Shown piece by piece: positions 11,409-22,599 of a stretch of DNA of 64,000 nucleotides. How positions within the stretch are numbered: the first letter of the stretch is position 1; every line of letters starts with the position of its first letter. Origin of the DNA: Paraescarpia echinospica (Eukaryota; Annelida; Polychaeta; Sabellida; Siboglinidae); assembly GCA_020002185.1 (NCBI GenBank), contig CM034532.1:45217506-45281505 (forward strand). Direction: 5' to 3'. The translations under genes and the position numbers were made by a program. The notes beneath the pieces are model-generated. The model did no database searches and had not been told where the DNA came from. It was given only the letters and a program-made list of their open reading frames with translations.

Positions 11409-12056
11409 ACGTTTACCCGGGTTTATTTTTTGATAATGCACCGAAGAATGGCAACCGCTAGAGATATTGATGTGTGGTCTTCGGTCTCTGCTTCGGTTCC
11501 CGGAAATGTGTCAAAGAATAGAAACGTGAATAGACGGCAGATTCCGTTATACTAACTAGTTACATTGGCGTCCGTTGGATGGCGCCTGATGTCGCCTATG
11601 TCTCATGACCCCGCCCACTGTTTATGTTAACGGAAGTCGTGCAACCAGATGTGAATCGTTGGAAAGATGGCCTGTTCCTAATAATGTGGCTTCTTCTATA
11701 TGACACAAAACCTCGCATAGGAAATTCTCTAAACCGTGTAGATGGCATGGACACATGCCGTGTTTGTAAATATGTAAGTTGTTGAATGCCGCCGGAAATA
11801 TCACCACTTCGTGTACATATGTTTTCCGCTAGATGGCGCTGTGCACCCAAATTGACACATAAAATCACTAGTTGGCGCTTCTTGGAAGGTCAGTAGAAAA
11901 AAAACTATGATGTGAGACTTGCCGGCCTGCCACCTGCCGGCGCAACCACGGCGTCGAAGACCGCAACTCGATAGATCTTGCGGTACCCGACAGATCCTGG
12001 TCCACCTGTGAAGTTGGGTATTCGACGGAATAAAGAGACTCGTAGTATTTCTCGTC
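11409..12056 (+). repeat. composite repeat A, copy 1
   Basis: This unit starts GTTTACCCGGGTTTATTTT, followed by GATAATGCACC. It contains CTCTGCTTCGGTTCC, AACTAGTTACATTGG and GACCGCAACTCGATAGAT. It ends with a GGAATAAAGAGACTCG-like stretch before the same start word recurs at 12057. It also shares blocks with 35865-36090. The class is unknown; the AATAAAG near the end would fit an LTR or a polyadenylated unit, but no coding sequence is seen. Confidence 0.6.
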
Positions 12057-12360
12057 GTTTACCCGCGTTTATTTTTCGATAATGCACCACAGAATGACAA
12101 CCGCTAGAGATATGGACGTATTATCTTCGGCCTCTGCTTCGGTTCCTGGAAGTGTGTCAACCAATAGAGATACGGCTTCCACGGTAGATGGCATTACTCT
12201 AACTAGTTACATTGGTGTGCGTTGGTTGACGTCTTTGACGGACGCCTCGTGCCGGCACGACCACGGCACCGAAGACCGCAACTCGATAGATAGAACGATA
12301 TCCAAGACAAGCTGATCCGCCTGTGAATACGACACATACGCGATAAAGTAAGTAAGTTAT
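12057..12360 (+). repeat. composite repeat A, copy 2 (internally shorter)
   Basis: This is a tandem, internally deleted copy of the preceding unit. It has the same start (GTTTACCCGCGTTTATTTTT), the same CTCTGCTTCGGTTCCTGG block and the same GAAGACCGCAACTCGATAGA block. Confidence 0.6.
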
Positions 12361-12364
12361 ACAA

Positions 12365-13060
12365 GTTTATAGTTTTGGTCAGCTATTTTTTGGCGAAATA
12401 ACCTCCGTAAAGTACTAAAGTGGCAAGAATTTACGACGTTTACGTGTTCATACGCTAAAAATGCACTACACTGTTCGGTTTGGTCTGTTTACTCAGTTTC
12501 ATCTTGTCTACTTGTTCTGTTTGCACTACACTGGCAAGACTTTACGACGGCCACCTCGTCGGACCTAGGTTCAGCTTCACCTCACCTCATCTGTCTTAGG
12601 TCCACTTCACCTCGTCTGTCTATTGTCTCGGCCGTTTTCTCGTATGATGTCAGGTCCGTTGTCTCGTCCGTTATCACATCCGTTCGCTATGTCGTCCGTT
12701 GTTTCAGACGTTATATCGCTGGCCTAAGTTTGGTTCGTACAACTCGCTTGTCTAAGTTTGGTTCGTGCAACTCGTCGGTCTACGTTTGATTCGTGCAACT
12801 CGTTGGTCTAAGTTTGGTTCGTGCAACTCGCTAGTCTATGTTTGGCTCGTGCAACTCGGTACTCAAAGTTTGTTTTTTGGAACTCGCTAGTGTAAGTTTG
12901 ATTCATGAAACTTAGTGGTCTAAGTTTGATTCATGGAACTCACTACTCTAAGTTTGGTTCATGGCTCTCGCTAGTCTAAGTTTGGTTCGTGGAAATCGTC
13001 GGTCTAAGTATAAGTTCCGACTAGTGAATTTTTAACCGTTGTTTGGTCGAGGTCGAGTGA
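12365..13060 (+). repeat. composite repeat B, copy 1, with internal 28-bp minisatellite
   Basis: The leading part (CACTGGCAAGACTTTACGAC, CCGTTTTCTCGT, CACATCCGTTCGCTATGTCG) matches 35272-35470. It is followed at 12724-13012 by 10-11 copies of a 28-bp unit (CTAAGTTTGGTTCGTGCAAC plus TCGCTGGT variants), as in the second copy at 35478-35750. No coding potential is seen. Confidence 0.75.
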
Positions 13061-13096
13061 CGTCCCTCGATAATTTATGTTTATTTATTCCGCATC

Positions 13097-13549
13097 GTGC
13101 ACCGTTGTCAGTTCTTTATTTTAATTCGTTATTCGGTAAGTAACATGGCTACATGGGGACTCACGAAATCAGAACTAGATCGTCTGGATGCGTACCACCG
13201 TCGTCATCTACGCCAGATCATCGGCATCTGTTGGCCACATCGCATTTCCAACGAGGCACTGTACCACCGTTGCCGATGCGAAGCTGTCATTACTGCAAGA
13301 TGGAGTCTATTTGGGCACGTGCTCCGTATGCCACCCGATGCACCCGCTCAGCGAGCGATCGACAACTATTTCGCCGTGGACACAGGTGTCAAGACATACA
13401 TGGGTCGACCGCGAACGACTCTGCCGACAGCGTTAAGCGCGGACCTGCGACGCATAGGTCGTACGCTACGTTGCCGTGCCGACGTCGACGCTCTGCGCGC
13501 ACTCGACCGTGAACAGTGGCGACAATTGGAGCTGGTCATTTCAAAATAA
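13097..13549 (+). pseudogene. non-LTR retrotransposon ORF2 C-terminal fragment
   Basis: A 150-codon frame reads ...LDRLDAYHRRHLRQIIGI, then ISNEALYHR and SLFGHVLRM. This pattern (a [LF]DxFHxRxLRxIxGIxW block followed by a [WL]xGHVxRM block) ends the reverse-transcriptase ORF of many animal LINEs. The fingers, palm and endonuclease are absent, so the copy is strongly 5'-truncated; the first in-frame ATG is not meaningful. Downstream (13550-13740) is AT-rich and may be its 3' UTR. The clade cannot be fixed from this piece. Confidence 0.75.
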
Positions 13550-13744
13550 GAAAGCATCATACGAATCCATGGAATTAATCTTTTTAAAATATTTATTAAC
13601 ATTTTTTTATTTTTAGTCCAATTTCTACTGACTTTTTAACGAGTATTTTTTTTGTTTTTATCATATGGGCATTTTAATTATACATGTATCTACTCATTAA
13701 AATATTTTATTTATTTATATTCTCTATTTATTCCATTTCTACAA

Positions 13745-14165
13745 AAGAACTGTGATGGTACATTTCGTGCGGAATGGCACATGCGAAACAGACGCGAACT
13801 ACATCACGTCTGCAACGCGAAAGTGCACATAAAGAAGAAACATCACATATCGGGAGAGAAAAACAAACATCTGGGTAAGAGTGAAGACATAGACGTGATA
13901 GAACAAATTAGAAAACAGAAATAGACCTGGGCAGGGCACGTCAGCAGACTACGAGATAACCGATGGACACGTTACAAAGGTAAACGATCTAAAGGACGAC
14001 CGGCGAGACGGTGGAGAGACGAATTAAACGAGTACTGGAAGGGCGTCATCCAGCAGAGGATAGCGCAAGACAGGCATATTAGAGACGACATGCTGAGGCC
14101 TTCGCCCAACCACTGGACAATACGGCTGTACAGTGATGATGATATGGTTATGTTATGCAAATATT
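13745..14165 (+). pseudogene. RTE-like LINE 3' end fragment
   Basis: The frame starting inside 13750 runs to a stop at 13922-13924. It resumes in phase as TWAGHVSRLRDNRW, followed by GRPARRWRDEL and ...AQDRHIRD. This is the usual C-terminal signature (WAGHxARxxDxRW, GRPxxRWxDD) of RTE-type LINEs. The end is rich in GATGATGATATGG, resembling the short ATG-rich 3' tail of such elements. The in-frame TAG replaces one residue just before W. It is a dead fragment. Confidence 0.7.
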
Positions 14166-14645
14166 CGTGAACTATGGATAATTACAGTCAGTAGAAAATG
14201 TATACACTAAATATGACCGGTTAACCAAAACCCGAATGCCGACTAACATCTCAGGCAAAGGCTTCTCTGAAGTATCAGTATTTAATATTTAGGTTATTTC
14301 TTTTTTACATTAATTTAATTGAACCATTTACGTAAACCCGAACACCAACTTAATATTTATGGTGCTTCATTATAAATACATTTAATTAAACCCAACCACC
14401 GTTTTCTCAACATTTGCATAATAAAGCAAAACGAACTTATTGAAAATGAAACTTCATTCCCAATAATTATTAGGATCTATACACAAAATATATACACACA
14501 ATTATATGTAGACCCTAGATCCCGAACGGCGACATGTGTCTCAGGCATCATACTACATCCCTTTGATGCGGGCCCAGGTTCTCCCCGGGCCCAGATTCCC
14601 CAATACGCATACTGCGCATGCGCGTGCAGACGCAGTATGTCAGTT
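14166..14645. other. anonymous DNA with a GC-rich palindromic patch
   Basis: No gene is seen. At 14565-14640 there is GGGCCCAGG...CCCGGGCCCAG and CATACTGCGCATGCGCGTG...ACGCAGTATG, a local inverted-repeat-rich patch just before the gypsy remnant. Confidence 0.4.
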
Positions 14646-14649
14646 TTTT

Positions 14650-14813
14650 TAATTCTACATGTTTGAAGAAGGTTGTTGAGTTTTAGAGGTCATCTAGCCG
14701 ACGAGCTATTGGCATTTGGGACTGACACACTCCCCCTGCAACACTGGAACTACACAGCACGACGAATTGGCATATATTTATCTGCTCGAATAAAGCTGTT
14801 TAATGACCTAACA
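14650..14813 (+). repeat. 5' LTR remnant of gypsy element B
   Basis: The last 100 bp or so aligns to the end of the 3' LTR (CTGGAACTA-ACAGC, TTGGCATAT, AAAGCTGTTTAATGACC). The TGTTA start is missing, so the left boundary is approximate. Confidence 0.65.
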
Positions 14814-15480
14814 CGAGTTGTTAATATTGTGGCAGCGAATCAAGAGCCCCGACAGCCATCCCGAAGAGGAAGACAGGGAGCAGATTGCGGCGCACAATTT
14901 CGCGCGCCGCACAAGTTAGATGTGAACGACCCGAATCTTACGGATTCGTTCATGACAGCTTCAAATGTACTTGGCGGCGACAGAAAAACAAATAAGAAAG
15001 CGAATGCTACCAAGGTAGCAATAATTCTTAACTGTGCTGGGCCAGACTTTATTACAGTTTACGATCATTTTGTGTGGGCAGACGAAGGCTACACAGATTG
15101 CCCCGAGAAAGTACTCCAGAAATTGGAAGGGTACAGTGCGCCCAAAAGAAATGTCGTACTAAACTCATAACGTTTTTGGAATGTGCTGTGGAAGGAACCG
15201 TTTGACGTGTTCCTCAACGAACTCCGCACAATGGCAGCTCTATGCGACTACCAAGACACGGAGCGCATGGACCGGGACAAGATAGTGTTCTCTGCAAAAG
15301 GCAAGCAGCATGAGGTAGAGGACATATCCAGCATGGGGAAAGAAATTCTTGTACTGTAATGGCCCTAACCATTTCCACGAAAATGCCAAAAGAAATGGCA
15401 ACAAGGGAAAGAAGTCCGCACAGTTTATCGTCAGAGCAACGACAATGGACAATAATGGTTACACACTTATGGCATTGGTC
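14814..15480 (+). pseudogene. gypsy gag remnant (element B)
   Basis: The frame contains HKLDVNDPNLTDSF, ATKVAIILNCAGPD and LEGYSAPKRNVVLNS, then a stop (15168-15170). The same reading continues as RFWN...EPFDVFLNELRTMAALC and RDKIVFSAKGKQHE. This is the capsid-like pattern of Mag/K02A2.6-type gypsy gag (xGHxxPRRNVxxxRxxFW...FDxFLxxLRxLAxxC). No intact zinc knuckle was found before the protease. Confidence 0.7.
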
Positions 15481-15491
15481 GTAACAAACGA

Positions 15492-15700
15492 ATGAAACGG
15501 GTCACAGTGTTTATGAAGATAAACAACTGCGATGTCCGATTCCAGCTCGACGCTGATGCAGATGTAAGTACGACCACGCAAAGTTTCGTAAACAAGCATG
15601 ACTTTCGCCAATCACAAGGAAAACTTGTTACATGGGACGGCTCCAAAAGGTGTGGCGAAATTGGCTATGACAAATCCCAAAACTGGCGAAATAAAAGATG
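15492..15700 (+). pseudogene. gypsy aspartic protease remnant (element B)
   Basis: KINNCDVRFQLDADADVSTT occupies the position of the retroviral-type protease active site. The D-[ST]-G triad reads D-A-D, so the catalytic motif is destroyed. Frames shift shortly afterwards. Confidence 0.6.
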
Positions 15701-15964
15701 TTGAGTTGTTGTCGTCAACAACGATCTCACGTGTCTCATTGGATCGGCAACAGTGCAGGACATGGGCCTATTCACCGTTCACGGAGAAACATTCATCGCA
15801 GAAGTGAACAAACGAAACTGAACCTGCGAATGCACCAGCGACATGCCACGAAAACAACGGCGCTTGGATCCAACTCTACGCTGAAAACTGCTGGTGGTAT
15901 GGGGAAATGCGCCCCTATGAAAGTTGGGGTTAGAGGCTCCCCGAACTGTCACCCAGCTAATAAT

Positions 15965-17160
15965 TAGGATGTAGACGATTTAGGCGGATTTGGAACAGCA
16001 ACCCTGCAGACAGACCTTAGCGTGAGACCAAAGGTACTGCCAAGCCGGAGATTACCAATTTCACTACAAAAACCTGTGAAGGCTGAACTAGACACACTTG
16101 TGAAGCGAGGTGTGTTTATACCAATTGACGAGCCGACCCCCGTGGGTAAGTCAGATGGCGGTTGAGCAGAAACAGGACAACAAGTTACGACTGTGTATTG
16201 ACCCACAACCGCTGAATGTTGCACTCATGAGAGAGCACTACATATTGCCGAAATTGTGTTGCCAAGCCTGAAAAACGCGAAAGTATTATGCAAAGTCGTC
16301 GTAAAGGAAGCGTTCTGGCACGTCGAACTAGACACAGAATCCAACAACCTGACGACAATGATTACGCCATTTGGTAGATATCGATATCGCCAGACTACCA
16401 TTATTAATTTTGGTCTCAAAGTGAGCAGTGAAATCTTCCAGAAGCGGCTGAATGAAGCACTGGAAGGTCTGACAGGTGTCATATGCGTGGCGGATGATAT
16501 CCTCGTGATTCGAAGCGGGGACACAAAAACAGCTGCGGAACGCGTCCACGATGAAAACTGGAAACAGTTACAGAAAGACGCATCAAGCTGAACGATGACA
16601 AAGCCGCGATGAAACAGAACAGAGTGGCATTCATGGGACACATTATAACCACTGTAGACATAAAAGCAGACGACGGAAGAGTCAAAGCAATTCTTGAGAT
16701 GCCAGCACCAATCGATGTGCATGGAGTCAAACAATTTTGTGGCATGATTCAATACTTTGCGCAGTTCATTCCAGAGGAAATGCGTGGAGGCGTTCAACGA
16801 GGTAAAAAAAGTAGATCTCGGCAACGCCGGTCCTAGCATACTTCGACACCGACAAAGAACTCGAACAGCAAGTTGATAGCAGCAAAGATGGCTTGGGCGC
16901 TGCACTGATGTAGGATGGGAAGCCGATCGAGTATGCTTCTCGGTCCTTGACGACTACCGAACGCAACTGAGGTCAGATTGAAAAGGAACTCTGTCGTGTT
17001 TGATCTTGAAAGTTTTGACCAGTACACGTACGGGCGCAAGGTGATTATCCAGAATGACCATAAGCCCCTAGCATAAATCCTGAGAAAACCGCTGAGCCAA
17101 GCACCAAAACGACTGCAGTTACGGATGCTAAGACTGCATCGATACGACATGGAGTTTTAG
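15965..17160 (+). pseudogene. gypsy reverse transcriptase and RNase H remnant (element B)
   Basis: Palm fragments include FWHVELDTESNNLTTM, TPFGRYRYRQT and CVADDILVI, where the xADD box holds the catalytic Asp pair. A thumb segment (GHIITTVDIKADDGRV, FCGMIQYFAQFIPE) and an RNase H segment (DGLGAALM, IEYASRSLTTTERN, QNDHKPLA) follow. At least five in-frame stops and several frame changes interrupt it. The first RT region also contains stops near 16160-16200. Confidence 0.8.
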
Positions 17161-17795
17161 TATGTGGAGGGGAAAAGACTCCCCACTGCAGACACGCTAA
17201 GCCGAGCGAATCTAGATGTGCCAGAAAGCCAAGTGAGATTTGTGAGAATCAGTGCGCTTCAAGACGTACCAGATACGATCGCTCTAGCCGTGGCACAAGC
17301 GACAGCAAACGATGCAGATTTGCAGAAAGTGCTATATTTCATGCAGAATGGATGGGCCGAAAGCAAGCAGCTCGTGTCACCAGAAGCAACACCCTATTTT
17401 GATATCCGGGATACACTCAGCCACCAAGATAGAGTGATTCTTAAGGAGCAGAGAGTGGTCATCCCAAGAGCTTTGCGACGTGAAATGCTGCGCAAACTAC
17501 ATGCCGCACACAATTATTAAGAACCACAAAGATGGTGATGGACCATGGCGAAAAGTCGGAGACGACCTGTTTGAGTTGTACGGCCGTCGACTACCTGTAA
17601 ACGATCGAATAGTACTCCGTATATTTCGAAGTCGACCGCTTAACAACAACAACGTCTCGACAAGTCATCACCAAGCTGAAAACTCAGTTAGCTCGATTTG
17701 GTCCACGTCGTCAGCTGATCAGCAAAAACGGGAGTCAGTTTCAGCAGCCGATTTCGGACGATTTACCTGAGAATGGAAAGTCGAACACAAAACGT
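17161..17795 (+). pseudogene. gypsy integrase N-terminal and partial core remnant (element B)
   Basis: VEGKRLPTADTLSRANLD is the RNase H/integrase junction typical of gypsy polyproteins. VIPRALRREMLRKLHAAH is the start of the HHCC zinc region. Remains of the catalytic core in other frames (GDDLFELYGR, QLISKNGSQFQQ) follow and then stop abruptly near 17795. Confidence 0.7.
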
Positions 17796-19640
17796 CAGTA
17801 GTTATCTTGTGGACTTCCATGAACAAATAAAGCGGCGTGAAAAGGGGAACGTAAGATGCTGACTCACTTCCGGTTAGTGAGCACCCCCTAGCGACTGTTT
17901 ACATAGTTCAGGTGACGTCATATCTCTTAATTATAGCCCTCTTGTTAAAAAGTATATATTACGTGGCTAAAAAAGTTGTTCTTAGTGTCACAAAATGGCA
18001 TCTTATCAAGTGTGAAAGGATGCTTCCATCGTGCATCCATGACTGATTACGACGATCGATCGGGTGACGTCTTCTTTTACAGTGTCATCGCGTACTTGCG
18101 CGAAAGAAAACAAAAACACAGTTGTGTCACAACTATACATTGTCTTTGTTGTCTTGCTAAAAGCAACCGTTACTCAGCATCTTCAGATGTATGCGTCAAC
18201 ACGTTAGTCATGTCACCACCAAAAAGACAGAGCAACGCCATTTAAAAATATAATCGTTGACTAATTCTAATAAGGCGGTGTGTTTTAATGATTTCAATTT
18301 TTAAAATAGTAATTCCCTGTTTCTTATCAATGCATGCATTTAAAAATAGGTGTCACAACATTTGATTTTCTATTATTCCTCTAAATGCATGACATGGTGC
18401 AAAAAATGAACATTAAACATGTCAACATTTTATTTCCATCATAACCCTTAATGATCTGTAACTATGATTCACCAAAAACAGTTGGTTAATAATTACCAAA
18501 TGACAGTATAGTCCAAAGGACTTCAAGGCCACTTGGCCCATATTTTTTTCATCAAAACATTTAATCGTATCGAGAGTAATTTAGTATACCTAGGTCAAAT
18601 ATAGCATAATTTGTCTAACGTGTGACACTCTCTACATCAGCAGACGCTAATGACTGAGGTGCTTAAACAATGCAATATTATATTTTGAAATAAATAATTA
18701 ATTTATGTATATTTTGAACTGCTAAAGTGCAAACAATTTCATGATGCTGAAAAGTATAATACATAACTTTTTCAGGTGACTGTATTGAGCTCGATGGGTG
18801 GCCACAACATAGTTGACACAGCGAGTAGAATGCTGTGTAAGCTTGGGCTCCAAATATGTGGTCGCACTACAGCTTGAAGGCTATGGGCAATAAGGAGGCC
18901 CTATCGTCTCTCAACAACTACAGGGTGTTACATAGTAAGTATTTATGATCTGTCATTAATATTCAGTTTTCACTATTTTTTTGGAATTTTATATTTAATG
19001 GGACTGGTTAATCTAGAAAAGCTTGAAAAACTTAACATAAATCTAAATAACACTATTTTAACAAATCATTCAAGCTGTGATTTTTGAATAATTTCATATT
19101 GAAACTTATTTTTATGTCAGTGTGAATTTAAGTGTATACTGTATGATGAAGGCACCAAATCATTATTTTGTATCTATCATAAAATTGCTGGAAATATATA
19201 TGCTTGCAGGAGCGTATCGCAAAATTCACCCCAATGATTTTTTTTCGAGCACTTTGACATAGGACATGTTGGTCCCGTGAATACTGAATGTACTACTGCA
19301 TTAGATCTTTCACGATAAATCATTTTTTTAGTCATTTATTTCAGCAATAAATTTATATACGCTAGTCGCTCGCGTATTCGCACAGTGGCTATTTTGTAGA
19401 ACACACACACCTATATTTCAGAATCCGTCACCAGATTGGGGCGAAATTGATTGATATCAGGTTTGGGTGGATTCTTTTCTGAAAAATTAGGTATGAGAAT
19501 TTCACGAGTTTTCTACAGCACTGGTGTCATGGAGGTTAAATATGCTGTGAAATTTTCAAGACCATTTTAGAACAAATTTTGTAGGAAATGAATGAAACGT
19601 TATAATGGCCGCCTATGTAAATTCTAAATGTGGTCTTACC
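17796..19640. other. 1.85 kb of foreign or unrecognised DNA inside gypsy element B
   Basis: This AT-rich stretch separates the broken integrase core from the last codons of pol. At 17985-18240 a + strand frame reads ...GCFHRASMTDY, GDVFFYSVIAYL and AKSNRYSASSDVCVN. Its spacing vaguely resembles a decayed THAP zinc finger. A possible 3' splice site (CTTTTTCAG) lies at 18775. I cannot support a gene; the insert boundaries are not resolved. Confidence 0.35.
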
Positions 19641-19747
19641 CCTCCTGACCCAACGGAACCGGACACTCCCATTGTGACATCTGCAGTTCGGGACAGGCCG
19701 ATGAGAGCACGACAAACGCTCATCTGGATGAAGGACTATAGAATGTA
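19641..19747 (+). pseudogene. C-terminal end of gypsy pol (element B)
   Basis: A short frame reads ...DPTEPDTPIVTSAVRDR, then RQTLIWMKDYRM and stop. The R-x-x-P/L-x-WMKDY ending is a frequent terminus of Mag-like gypsy integrases. It lies 51 bp before the 3' LTR, as expected. Confidence 0.65.
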
Positions 19748-19798
19748 GCCTGTAATGTCAACCCCTAATGACTGTCGAACTTTCTAAAGAAAGGGAGA

Positions 19799-20229
19799 TG
19801 TTAAGAGATACCGTTAGTGTAGATCTGAAACATGATAATCGTCAACTATCGACTCTCCCCTTGCGACTGTTACGTAATCACTTGCTACGCAGTAACGCTG
19901 TATCATACAGTAACAACGAAGGCAATACTCAACGCAGTGATACTATTTTACATGGCTATACTTTATTTCGGCGACTGCCTGTTTACTACATGCAGAACTT
20001 CAGCCTGTAAGGCGGAGTCCAGAGCCCCTCAATGACAAATCATTAATGTGGCCACTACCAAGACCTGCAACATGTGTAGTGTTACATTCTCAAGGACACT
20101 GTCTTTTAGCCACCAGTCCAATGTGTGACAAACACACTACACTACATAACAGCGACGCTGGAACTAAACAGCTCGACGACTTGGCATATGTACGTATCTG
20201 CTGAAGTAAAGCTGTTTAATGACCTAACA
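19799..20229 (+). repeat. 3' LTR of gypsy element B
   Basis: It starts TGTTAAGAGATACCG directly after the polypurine run AAAGAAAGGGAGA and ends GACCTAACA, so the termini form the short inverted repeat TGTTA/TAACA. Its last 100 bp matches the 5' LTR remnant. Confidence 0.8.
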
Positions 20230-21284
20230 CGAATTGGCGGCCATCTTGACTAGGACCATTCAGTAGTGAATATGGCTGGTAATTTCACTGCCTGCACTGT
20301 CGGAGGGTCAGTGTAGACGGATCAGTCTCGGTAATAAAGTCGTAAAACGTTTCCCTAGTATACTCTTGTAATCAGTTATTTAAATGTCACTAATAGATGT
20401 TAGTACTTAATCTTCAGAGTAAATTTCTCTTGTACAGCAGTATTTGATATTTGTAGATATCTCGGAGAAATCCATTACAACACGGTATATTTACACATAA
20501 AGTTAGCATCGATTACCCAAACATTATACACAATCCAATATGTATACATCGTTTCACACATTTATTTTTAAAATCAAACATTAGGCAAATAGTAAATTCA
20601 ACACGCAGTTACACATGAATGCATTTCTCCATGCCATGCCCCCGCCTGACTATGCACCAGCATGCAAATGAAAACAAAAAATATGTGTTAGCACATATCC
20701 ACATAATACATGCACAGCAGAGCCAGAGAGTTGTGTTACTGTTCTTAATTCACACAGTAGCATTCTAAATTACTTTTACGATCCACGGTAGAAACCAACG
20801 AGATGGTAACTGTATTCTTCTACCATATGTGTTGTGAATATGCAATATGGTGTAAGTTGAGACTGTATCTAGTGCCACATTCTGTCACACTTTAGGGGTA
20901 GGCAATCTTAAAATGTAAAATATAGGTCTACTTTCGACACAATCGTTAGAAATGAAACAAATGAAAGAATTTGTTCACCTATACGGTGCTATTTTATGAG
21001 AAAATGTGAAATTTTACAGATTACCTACAAACATTTGGCTTAGCATAATATTAGTTGTAATCTAAAGGAATTAATAACTTGGCTAACAAAATAATTATTA
21101 CCGAAATAAACGTTTGAAATGTCTGGTGGTGTAACACAGCATTTAAGAATGTTTCTACGCTATATGGCTACATCAAAATTAACAATACTATATAAACTTG
21201 TGAACATGTGAAAGAATATGGCTTATTGATGTATTAAGTGTGCAACAATTTTGTCTGAAAAGAAATAAAATAATTAGTGACATA
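20230..21284. other. anonymous AT-rich DNA
   Basis: I see no coding signal or recognised repeat. Confidence 0.5.
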
Positions 21285-22500
21285 ACAACGTCTGCCTAGT
21301 CCCTTCACCCTAGCCACCACCTAATTGTATCTGGAAAGAAATCAAAACATTAGTGACATAACAAAGCAACACCATAATAATAATAATATTTTATTTTGTT
21401 AAGCGCCACATCCAATATTGGTCACAGCGCTTTACAACAATATACTAGTGTATGTCAAAAATAATGCATTTGAATAAAAAACCATAGTTGTTATATCATA
21501 GATAAAATGAACTAATAATAATAGCAATTAAAACAATAAATATAGTAGAAGTAGAAAAGGAATGTGATGTAAAATATCATAAAATAAAATAGTTAAGATC
21601 ATATTATTATTTTAATTTTTTTAAATAAACTAAAATTAATGTAAATATCAATAAATTAGGCTAAATGTATACGAAAAGTAAATAAATAGATAAATAAATA
21701 AACGTTAAACATCAATCAGCATTGTCTAGTCCCTTCACCCTAACCACCATCACAACCTAATTGTACCTGGACAGAAATCAAAACATTAGTGACATAACAA
21801 AGCAAAACCATCACCTCCAATAGTCCCTTCATCCTAATCACCACCAAGTTGTATCTGGAAAGAAATCAAAACATTAGTGACGTAACAAAGCACCACCATC
21901 ACCTCCTATAGTCCCTTCACCCTAATCATCACCTAGTTGTATCTGGAAAGAAATCAAAACATTAGTGACATAACAAAGTAACCCCATCACTGCCTATAGT
22001 CCCTTCACCCTAATCATCACCTAATTGTATCTGGAAAGAAATCAAAACATTAGTGACATAACAAAGTAACCCCATCACTGCCTAGTCCCTTCACTCTAAC
22101 CACCATCACCACCCAATTGTATATGGAAAAAAATCAAAACATTAGTGACATAACAAAGTAATACCATCACTGCCTAGGCCCTTCACCTAAACCACCATCA
22201 CCACCTAATTGTATCTGGAAAGAAATCAAAACATTAGTGACTTAACAAAGCAATACCATCATTGCCTAGTCCTTTCACACTAACAATCATCACCACTTAA
22301 TTGTATCTGGAAAGAAATCAAAACATTTGTGACATAACAAAGCAACACCATCACTGCCTAGTAATTCCACACTAACCACCATCATCACCTAATTGTAACT
22401 GGAAAGAAATTAAAACATTAGTGACATAACAAAGCAACACCATCACCACCTAGTCCCTTCACTCTAACCCCACAACCATTTAAACTTATCAGGTATGTCA
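21285..22500. repeat. about 90-bp minisatellite, ten or so copies, split by a SINE
   Basis: Units carry CCTAGTCCCTTCACCCTAAC, CACCACCTAATTGTATCTGG and AAAGAAATCAAAACATTAGTG, followed by ACATAACAAAGCAA. They recur every 83-95 bp, at about 21820, 21908, 21998, 22083, 22173, 22266, 22357 and 22450. One or two units lie left of the SINE at 21377-21720. Confidence 0.92.
21377..21720 (-). mobile_element. SINE or LINE 3' tail with (ATT)n end, copy 1
   Basis: On the minus strand it ends AGCGCTGTGACCAATATTGG, then a GCGCTTAACAAAATAAAAT stretch and (ATT)n. The paired GCGCTT words and trinucleotide tail are typical of elements mobilised by L2-like LINEs (established pattern). A relative sits at 51066-51345. 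This copy interrupts the 90-bp minisatellite. Confidence 0.7.
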
Positions 22501-22599
22501 TAAAACTGCATCTGGAAAGTAAACCAACTGTATGAGTACATTAACTATTGTACATAGTACTACATGCTAATACATTAACTACTGTGCATATTTGTCATG

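Larger units (their letters stand above)
6661..11411. mobile_element. 4.75-kb foldback-like element with tandem-repeat inverted arms
   Basis: The left arm (6661-8956) and right arm (9125 to about 11411) are inverted copies of each other, separated by a 165-170 bp unrelated centre. The outermost 30-45 bp is non-satellite and matches between arms: CGATTNCTGTAGTTATTNCC followed by AAGCAGACGCTGGAG. This sequence reads inward at 6668 and, inverted, inward from about 11407. Inside this cap both arms begin with the same order of variant 36-bp monomers, so the arms descend from one sequence. There is no transposase. FB and Galileo elements of flies and TU elements of sea urchins share this plan (known); membership of such a family is inferred. 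No target-site duplication is obvious. Confidence 0.75.
14650..20229 (+). mobile_element. degraded Ty3/gypsy LTR retrotransposon (element B)
   Basis: The order on the + strand is 5' LTR remnant, gag, protease, reverse transcriptase, RNase H, integrase, PPT and 3' LTR. The 3' LTR is 19799-20229, bounded by TGTTA and TAACA. The end of the 5' LTR survives at about 14710-14813 with the same TTTAATGACCTAACA terminus and AATAAAGC. The PPT (AAAGAAAGGGAGA) abuts the 3' LTR. Coding parts carry many stops and frame changes, and about 1.85 kb of non-retroviral DNA separates the integrase core from its C-terminal end. Protein similarity is to Mag/K02A2.6-like gypsy elements (recognised by pattern). Confidence 0.85.

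Noticed and set aside
11905..12315. Short frames in composite repeat A as genes
   Set aside because: The copies are not conserved in frame between the three occurrences of the repeat.
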